Assembly: GCA_965237775.1 (NCBI GenBank)
Contig: OZ250155.1
Span: forward strand, 2,480,001-2,544,000
Direction: 5' to 3'
Origin: CATOSP01 sp965237775
GTDB taxonomy: Bacteria > Chloroflexota > Dehalococcoidia > Lucifugimonadales > UBA3495
DNA: 64,000 bases
The notes under the pieces are model-generated. The model was given only the letters and a program-made list of their open reading frames with translations. It was not told the origin of the DNA and ran no database searches. This document shows, piece by piece, positions 62,446 to 64,000 of the stretch; within the stretch, counting starts at the first letter, position 1, and the number at the start of each line of letters is the position of its first letter. A program made the translations under genes and the position numbers.

Positions 62446-63828
62446 ATGGACGCAACGACTGAAATTCTCAGCTCCTATTCCTGCGGGCTGACCTACGAAG
62501 ACCTGGGGCCGGAGGTAGTCCATCAGGTGAAGCGCACGGTGGTGGACACCCTGGGTTGCGCCGCGGGGGGATACCCCTCCGAACCTGGCGAAGTAGCCAG
62601 GAGGTTGGCCGGGTCAATCACCAGCAATTCCCCGGCCCGCATTCTCGGTACCCACCAATATTCCTCCCCAGACATGGCTGGGTTTGCCAACGGCGTGATG
62701 ATCCGCTATTTGGACTGTAACGATTCCTACTTCTCTCCCGGTGGTGGACACCCCAGTGACATGATTGCCGCCGCCCTGGCCCTGGCCGGACCCACCGCTA
62801 GCGGCGGCAAGAGCGTGATTACCGCCATCGTCCTGGCATACGAAGTCTTCGGCAGGCTGAGCGACCAGGTCCTGACCACCGGCTTGGGCTGGGACCAGGG
62901 AATGTTCAGCATCATCGGAGCAACTTGCGCTGCGGGAAAAATCTTGGGATTGGCCCAGGAGCAGCTTGGCCAGGCAATTTCCCTCGCGGTCACCCCCAAT
63001 CTTCCCCTGGGCGTGACCCGCACCGGCGAGCTGTCCATGTGGAAGGGCTGCGCCACGGCCAGCGCAACCAGGGCCGGAATCTTTGCCGCCCAATTGGCCG
63101 AGCTTGGAATGACCGGACCCGGGGAGCCCTTCGAAGGCCGGCGCGGTCTGTGGGAACAGGGTGTGGGCCAACCCGTCCACATCACTCCGTTCCCCAAGGC
63201 TGGCAACGGTGGGCAGGACGAGGAAGAGACTCGGTTTCGGATCATGAACACCACCTTCAAGTCCTACCCCTCGCAGATTCACACGCAGGCCCCCGCCGGG
63301 CTGGCCGTAGAGCTGCATCCCCAGGTCACCGTTGGAGAGATCGAGTCGGTGCGCGTCTTCTCCTATCACGGGGGCGTCAGCACGCCGGATACCGAACCGG
63401 AGAAGTGGAACCCAAAGACACGTGAAACCGCCGACCATAGCATCCCCTACCTGGTCGCGGCGGGCCTGCTGGACGGTGAGGTCACCGCGGCTACGTTCAC
63501 CAGAGAAAAGTTGCAGGATTCGGACCTTCGCCGCCTCATGAGCAAGATGACTCTGGAAGAAGACCCGGAGTTCAGCGCGAGGTACCCGGAAGAGTACAAC
63601 TGCCGGATAGAGGTTACCCGTACTTCGGGGGCAACGGTCTCCGCGTCGACTCGCAATCCCAAGGGTCACCGGCTGAACCCTATGACTGACTCGGAAGTCG
63701 AAACCAAGTTCCGGGGCCTCACCAAGGGTATCCTGAACGGCGAGAAAGCGGACCGGGTGCTGGAATTGGCCTGGGCGCTGGACCGGCAACCAGACATCGA
63801 GGAACTGTTCGACAGCCTCGTAATTTAG
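62446..63828 (+). CDS. MmgE/PrpD-family protein
   Basis: A 460-residue member of the 2-methylcitrate dehydratase family, also including cis-aconitate decarboxylase and iminodisuccinate epimerase. VKRTVVDTLGCAAGG opens it; YLDCNDSYFSPGGGHPSDMIAAALAL and YEVFGRLSDQV are conserved. The C-terminal domain has FKSYPSQIHTQAPAGLAVEL and NPMTDSEVETKFRGL. Without the rest of a methylcitrate cycle nearby, the substrate is open. The ATG at 62446 has GGGAG 8 nt upstream; an in-frame TTG lies 6 nt earlier. It is the last gene in the window. Confidence 0.9.
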   Translation: MDATTEILSSYSCGLTYEDLGPEVVHQVKRTVVDTLGCAAGGYPSEPGEVARRLAGSITSNSPARILGTHQYSSPDMAGFANGVMIRYLDCNDSYFSPGGGHPSDMIAAALALAGPTASGGKSVITAIVLAYEVFGRLSDQVLTTGLGWDQGMFSIIGATCAAGKILGLAQEQLGQAISLAVTPNLPLGVTRTGELSMWKGCATASATRAGIFAAQLAELGMTGPGEPFEGRRGLWEQGVGQPVHITPFPKAGNGGQDEEETRFRIMNTTFKSYPSQIHTQAPAGLAVELHPQVTVGEIESVRVFSYHGGVSTPDTEPEKWNPKTRETADHSIPYLVAAGLLDGEVTAATFTREKLQDSDLRRLMSKMTLEEDPEFSARYPEEYNCRIEVTRTSGATVSASTRNPKGHRLNPMTDSEVETKFRGLTKGILNGEKADRVLELAWALDRQPDIEELFDSLVI

Positions 63829-63889
63829 CGTTCCAATCCGCCGAAGTACTGGCCTGCGGCTGAACCCAGAGTCTTTCAGTAGCCTCCAT

Positions 63890-63950
63890 ATCCCCTCACC
63901 CTGAGCGCAGCGAGGTGAAGCCGTAGGCGTAACGGAGCCTAGTCGAAGGG
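63890..63950. repeat. REP-like intergenic sequence
   Basis: cctcaccctgagcgcagcga followed by ggtgaag, then agtcgaaggg. It is related to sequences at about 28632 and 32104. The remaining bases to 64000 show no gene. Confidence 0.55.
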
Positions 63951-64000
63951 CCGTACCAAGTGAAGCATGTCCTTCGACTCCGTCCTCGTCTCTTGATAAA

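Overview
The window looks like chromosomal DNA of an uncultivated Chloroflexota, probably SAR202/Dehalococcoidia-like. This is an inference from content, not from a marker gene. It is GC-rich, with many TTG and GTG starts preceded by clear GGAGG sites. It carries two F420-type LLM oxidoreductases, MmgE/PrpD, acyl-CoA dehydrogenases, a thiolase with a Zn-ribbon partner, three ThDP enzymes, an acetamidase/formamidase and lipoproteins with Pro/Thr-rich linkers. Part of the sequence is housekeeping (smpB, purF-purM-purH, tRNA-Glu). The rest is catabolic or accessory.

Layout. 1-717: 3' part of a phosphoglucose/phosphomannose isomerase. 0.86-13 kb is a mobile-element-rich zone: an IS66-ended MITE, an ISKra4-type IS with a frameshifted transposase, an S41 protease-smpB-carbonic anhydrase run, an LLM oxidoreductase, a frameshifted helix-hairpin-helix lipoprotein, a complete IS66 element, a duplicated HYHYGP protein, and an SDR gene broken by a 107-bp MITE and an IS701-like element, both inserted at CTTAG. 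13-17 kb: a peptide-type ABC importer (binding protein and two permeases, no ATPases). 17-22 kb: a glycosyltransferase and the purine genes. 22-27 kb: two acyl-CoA dehydrogenases and a D-aminoacylase-type amidohydrolase. 27-28.5 kb: repeats and two small genes. 28.7-43 kb: small-molecule metabolism (hydrolase, VOC protein, ThDP enzyme, beta-hydroxyacid dehydrogenase, methyltransferase, SagB-type double nitroreductase, EVE protein, acyl-CoA ligase, Zn-ribbon/thiolase operon, HpcH aldolase, M20 peptidase).

43-49 kb: a higBA toxin-antitoxin module with its operator inside the promoter, tRNA-Glu(CTC), two related cytochrome c lipoproteins (one frameshifted), an AIR-synthase-like protein, a threonine-dehydratase-like enzyme, a DedA protein and two small unknown genes with a strong promoter. 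49.7-64 kb: an acetamidase/formamidase, two more ThDP enzymes, an unrecognised 587-residue protein, a Uma2 protein, an FMN split-barrel protein, a roughly 1240-residue CHAT-like/STAND/TPR protein, a second LLM oxidoreductase and MmgE/PrpD.

Most notable observations: (1) the STAND ATPase whose CHAT-like domain appears to lack both catalytic residues; (2) the unrecognised 587-residue protein; (3) the internally duplicated HYHYGP protein; (4) a MITE whose ends and 8-bp target duplication match the complete IS66 element nearby; (5) the nested CTTAG insertions that split the SDR gene; (6) the compact, possibly leaderless higBA promoter. Several genes carry single-base frameshifts. These may be real decay or assembly errors and should be checked against reads.
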